From positions 1 to 45,457 of the forward strand of contig JASJCL010000059.1 of assembly GCA_030066015.1 (NCBI GenBank): 45,457 bases of DNA, read 5' to 3'. Source of the DNA: Desulfosarcinaceae bacterium (GTDB taxonomy: Bacteria > Desulfobacterota > Desulfobacteria > Desulfobacterales > Desulfosarcinaceae). Shown piece by piece: positions 42,024 to 45,457 of the stretch (within the stretch, counting starts at the first letter, position 1; every line of letters begins with the position of its first letter). Both the position numbers and the translations under genes were made by a program. The notes below the pieces were generated by a model, which worked only from the letters and a program-made list of their open reading frames with translations, was not told where the DNA came from and ran no database searches.

Positions 42024-45000
42024 CTATTCCAAAACCGCATCGATCTCTGCCAGCATCTGACGCCGCGAATACCCCGTCAGCTGGGCGGCCCCATTGGGGC
42101 AGGCCGCAGCACAGGACCCGCAGCCCTGACAGAGGGCTGGATGAATCTGGATGGCATCGGCCGTCACCGAAAGCTGTCGTGCCCCGTAAGGACAGGCGGC
42201 GATGCAGCGCTCGCACAAGGTGCATAGGGCCCGTCTCACCGTGGCGCTGACCGTGGCGGTCGGCAGCCGGTTGCGGGCCAGAAACCGCAGGCCGCGCTGG
42301 GCTGCCGCCCGGGCCGATACCACACTGCCGGGGACGTCTTGCGGCCCCAGGGCCAGCCCGCAAGCGAAGACCCCGTCGGCCAAGGACTCCAAAGGCCGCC
42401 ACTTGCTGTCTGCCTCGGCGAAGAAGCCATCCGCTGCGCAATCGGCGCCGTATGCTTCGGCCAGCTGGGCGGGCAGCTGGGGTACAATACCGGTGGCCAG
42501 CACCACTCTCGTGGCAGCAATCTCAATGGGCATGTTGAGGATGGGGTCGACGGCGCGCACCCGCAGCGCCCCTTCACCGTCCTCGGCATCCACCACGGGC
42601 GGGGCCGCACGGGCATACGGCACGAAAATCACCCCGGTCCGTCGAGCGTCGGTGAAATAGGTCTCGGTGAATCCAGGGCTCATCATATCGCGATAGAAAA
42701 CAGTGATCTGCATTGATGGGTTGGCCCGCTTCAGCGCCAGAACCTGTTTGAGGGTGGTGGGACAGCAGACCCGGCTGCAGTACGGACGGGTCGCATCGCG
42801 GGAGCCCACGCACTGGATGAACACCACGGTGTCCAGCCTGTCCGGCAGGTCCGGATCCTCTTCGAGGGAGAGCGTCAATTCCTTTTGGGTAACGACGCCA
42901 GGATGTGCGCCGTGCAGGTAGCCCACCGGTTCCGCTTCCATACCGCCGGTGGCCAGGAGTACGATCCCGTGACGCACCTGAACCTCCCCATCGGCGGTCC
43001 GTAGGGTGGTGGTAAAGTCTCCCGCCTGGCCGCTCGCAGCGGTCACTTCGCCGGCCAGCAGAAGATCGATGGCGGGATGGTGCGCCACCGAGGTGGAAAG
43101 ATCTTCCAGCAGGGGAGTGGTCGCCGTTTCTGAGAGGGTGCTATGGAGCCATGCGAGGTTGCCGCCCAGACGGTCGGAGCGTTCCACCAAGGTTACTGGA
43201 TAGCCCATCTCGGCTATCGTTAGTGCACCGGTGAGGCCGGCCACGCCGCCACCGATCACCAAGGCCCGGCGCTCCACGGGGCAACCGTCTGCCGATGCTC
43301 GCTGAGGTTCGGCATGGAAGAGGCGGGCGGCCCCCCGACGCAATCGGCGAACGACTTGCTCCACCGGCAGCGCCCGGCTCGCCCCGCTGGCCATTTCGTC
43401 TCCCAGCGAGACGGTCTCACAAAGGCTGCCGCATAGTCCACAAGAACGGGCCAGACGCTTCAAGGAGTCTGTGAAGAGGTAGGGATTGCACACCCCCAGG
43501 AGAATTCGGTTGGCCGACATATCAGCAACCATGCTGCCGATCTGGCGCCACCCGTCGGCGGTGCAAAGGCGCTCGATCCATTGGACGGCGCACACGCCAG
43601 AGAAGCGTTCCACCGTCCGGCCAAGCATGGCCTCGGCATCCGTGGCATCTGCTGCGACGGCATCACAGCGGCAAAGGATCACCAGGATTCGTGGTACTTC
43701 CGCAAATAGCGTCTCCCGCATCACGGGAGGTTCTTTCTCCTCCGCCAAACTGCCGCCATGGCGGTGGAGGGTGAGAGCGGCGTGTGCGGCGGCGGCCGAA
43801 GCGCTGATCACTGTTCCGGCAATCTCCTGGAGCCCCCCCCAGGAACCACCGATGAAGATCCCCGGCCGTTCGGTGAGCGTGGGGTCCAGCGGCTGCCCAT
43901 GGGGGAATCCCCAGCGATTGCAGGATAGCCCCAGGATTTCAGTCAATTCGGCCGTCCCCGGAGCGGGTCGCTGACCCACCGGCAGAACCACCAGGTCGAA
44001 ATGATCCTCGTGGGCCCTGCCATCGAAAGTGACCCAGCGCAGGCGGGGCTCCCCCCCAGGGTCCTCTTCCAGGCTGTGCACCCGCCCGCGCACCAACTGG
44101 ATAGCGGGGGTGGCCGCGGCTCTTTGGCGGTATCGTTCGAAACCTTTACCGTAGGCGCGCATATCCATGTAGAAAATCGTGGCGGAGAGGGGAGCGTCGG
44201 CGTGCGCCACCGCAAGCAAGGCCTCCTTCAGGGCCATCATGCAGCACACCGAGGAGCAAAAGTCGCTGTCTGCGGCTTCGGCCGCCACGCCAGACAGGTT
44301 GCGCGAACCCACGCACTGGATCCAGGCGACACGCGTCACCCTTCGTCCGTCCGCCGGACGACGCAGGCGCCCGGCATGGGGGCCCAACCCGCTGAGGAGA
44401 CGTTCGAATTCCAAACTGGTGAGCACATGGGGGTTGTGTCCATACTGAAAGAGGTTCCTCTCGTCGCCGGGATCGTGAAAGGCCGTGCCGCAGTTCATCA
44501 CGATGGTGCCCACCTCAATCTGGCGAGCCCGCTCGGCCTGGTGGTCGCCGTACACCCGGGCCACCATCTGGAGGATGTCCTGGGGCTCGAAAGGTTTGGT
44601 GAGGTAGTCCAGAGCGCCGAACTTCATGGCGTCGACGGCGGTGTCCACCGTGGCGTAGGCCGTCATCATCACCACGACCAGCTCCGGCTGTTGGGTGAGG
44701 GCCAGTTCGAGGAGCTCGACACCCCCCAGACCCGGCATTTTTATGTCGGTGAGCATGAGATGAAAACGTTCGCTGCTCAGCCTCTCAAGGGCCTCAGCCC
44801 CGGAAGCGGCTGTGACCGCACGATAGCCGGCCTCCTCCAGCCAGGCTTTGAGCGATCCGCGCAGAATCTCTTCGTCGTCCACCACCAGGACATTGAAATG
44901 CCCGGGGCCATCCCGATCCAATTGGATGGCGCCCACTGGGCAGACAGCCTCGCAGCTCCCGCAGCGGGTACACGCCCCGAGGTCTATGGTGTAGGCAGTG

Positions 45001-45457
45001 GGCACCGCCTGGGGCACGGGCAGGTAGATGGCCCTGCGCTCGGTAAAACCGGCGTTGAAGGGGTCGGCCACCGTGACGGGGCACGCCGCAACGCAGAGTC
45101 CGCAGCCCACGCAGCGCTTCGGATCGATCCAGCGGGGCTGCTCCTTCAAGGTCACGGTGAAGCGTCCCGGGTCACCGCTCACCGCGGCCACCTCGGTGCC
45201 GGTGAGAATTTCTATGCGCTCGTGGAACAGCCCTTTGCGAAGGCAGAATTGGGCGGCCTGGTCGCGCTCCACCGTGGGCAGTAGCCGGCACATGCCACAG
45301 CCGTTGGAGGGAAATTGTTGCTCCAGCTGGGACAGAATGCCGCCGATACCGGGCCGGCGATCAATGAGGATGACCCGGTAACCCGTCTCGGCCAGGTCGA
45401 GGGCCGAGCGGATGCCGCCGATTCCTGCGCCAACAACCAACGCTGTGCCAATCTTGC
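42024..45457 (-). CDS. hdrA: HdrA with embedded response-regulator receiver domain (5' end outside window)
   Basis: At least 1143 residues; the frame runs off the right edge (KIGTALVVGAGIGG), so probably only a few codons are missing. Numbered from the TTG at 45440: N-terminal HdrA region 1-105 (VVGAGIGG, then NGCGMCRLLP with Cys, not Sec) and ferredoxin motifs 110-121 and 157-168. A complete receiver domain spans about 183-300: D188-D189, phosphoacceptor Asp232 (LMLTDIKMPG; codon 44745-44747), Thr260 and Lys282. HdrA flavin core resumes at 305 (IEVGTIV, CVGSRN, SVCCMMALKEA). A second FAD half (VIGGGVAGLTGA) and C-terminal CTLCERCIAACP and CQGCGSCAAACP follow. All phosphotransfer residues are intact, so direct phospho-control of the flavin hub is plausible. 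It is followed by hdrC and hdrB. Confidence 0.93.
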   Translation of the reverse strand, partial: KIGTALVVGAGIGGIRSALDLAETGYRVILIDRRPGIGGILSQLEQQFPSNGCGMCRLLPTVERDQAAQFCLRKGLFHERIEILTGTEVAAVSGDPGRFTVTLKEQPRWIDPKRCVGCGLCVAACPVTVADPFNAGFTERRAIYLPVPQAVPTAYTIDLGACTRCGSCEAVCPVGAIQLDRDGPGHFNVLVVDDEEILRGSLKAWLEEAGYRAVTAASGAEALERLSSERFHLMLTDIKMPGLGGVELLELALTQQPELVVVMMTAYATVDTAVDAMKFGALDYLTKPFEPQDILQMVARVYGDHQAERARQIEVGTIVMNCGTAFHDPGDERNLFQYGHNPHVLTSLEFERLLSGLGPHAGRLRRPADGRRVTRVAWIQCVGSRNLSGVAAEAADSDFCSSVCCMMALKEALLAVAHADAPLSATIFYMDMRAYGKGFERYRQRAAATPAIQLVRGRVHSLEEDPGGEPRLRWVTFDGRAHEDHFDLVVLPVGQRPAPGTAELTEILGLSCNRWGFPHGQPLDPTLTERPGIFIGGSWGGLQEIAGTVISASAAAAHAALTLHRHGGSLAEEKEPPVMRETLFAEVPRILVILCRCDAVAADATDAEAMLGRTVERFSGVCAVQWIERLCTADGWRQIGSMVADMSANRILLGVCNPYLFTDSLKRLARSCGLCGSLCETVSLGDEMASGASRALPVEQVVRRLRRGAARLFHAEPQRASADGCPVERRALVIGGGVAGLTGALTIAEMGYPVTLVERSDRLGGNLAWLHSTLSETATTPLLEDLSTSVAHHPAIDLLLAGEVTAASGQAGDFTTTLRTADGEVQVRHGIVLLATGGMEAEPVGYLHGAHPGVVTQKELTLSLEEDPDLPDRLDTVVFIQCVGSRDATRPYCSRVCCPTTLKQVLALKRANPSMQITVFYRDMMSPGFTETYFTDARRTGVIFVPYARAAPPVVDAEDGEGALRVRAVDPILNMPIEIAATRVVLATGIVPQLPAQLAEAYGADCAADGFFAEADSKWRPLESLADGVFACGLALGPQDVPGSVVSARAAAQRGLRFLARNRLPTATVSATVRRALCTLCERCIAACPYGARQLSVTADAIQIHPALCQGCGSCAAACPNGAAQLTGYSRRQMLAEIDAVLE

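Noticed and set aside
42024-45457. Sec in the right-hand HdrA
   Set aside because: The equivalent position reads NGCGMCRLLP with an ordinary Cys codon; no in-frame TGA.
1-45457. CRISPR arrays, tRNA or rRNA genes, insertion sequences, phage genes
   Set aside because: No regularly spaced repeats, cloverleaf-like or rRNA-like sequence, transposase or integrase was recognised. A tRNA scan could not be run.

Overview
The window looks like chromosome from a GC-rich, strictly anaerobic sulfate reducer of the Desulfobacterota (Desulfosarcina/Desulfobacter type). The markers are DsrC with both redox cysteines, a siroheme decarboxylase of the alternative haem pathway, two heterodisulfide-reductase (Hdr) loci, two selenocysteine-decoded redox proteins, and a dense set of PAS/receiver histidine kinases. 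No tRNA, rRNA, CRISPR array, transposase or phage gene was recognised.

Region 1 (1-4.3 kb) holds a YkgJ-type Cys-cluster protein, a secreted DUF2914 protein, a leftward group (YjbQ, siroheme decarboxylase, nitrilase-family hydrolase), and dsrC with its own promoter, leader hairpins and terminator. Region 2 (4.3-12.2 kb) is a leftward operon hdrA-flxD-flxC-flxB-flxA, an NADH-linked, probably electron-bifurcating module. Its hdrA (1479 aa, fused to a GltD-like flavoprotein) and its flxD each contain an in-frame TGA at a conserved Cys position, followed by a SECIS-like hairpin. Both are read here as selenoproteins, not broken genes. Region 3 (12.2-16.4 kb) is divergent: a histidine kinase with an N-terminal Rossmann-like domain, an NtrC-type regulator and an archaemetzincin, overlapping end to end.

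Region 4 (16.4-25.2 kb) carries a chemoreceptor with a clear sigma-28 promoter, two tandem H-protein-like proteins with a strictly repeated CX12CX5CX2C motif and no lipoyl lysine, a rubrerythrin-like protein behind two phased operator-like repeats, miaA, and two orphan periplasmic binding proteins. Region 5 (25.2-36.8 kb) is a signalling island: one membrane kinase, a single-domain receiver and three large hybrid kinases, with no DNA-binding output.

Region 6 (36.8-45.5 kb, leftward) is the most unusual part. An HdrA with a complete response-regulator receiver domain between its ferredoxin and flavin domains is followed by hdrC, hdrB, a sensor kinase with two periplasmic haem-c motifs, and a receiver-kinase hybrid. 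The arrangement suggests that electron flow through an Hdr complex is controlled directly by phosphorylation in response to a redox signal. That is an inference; the domain architecture and gene order are read directly from the sequence.
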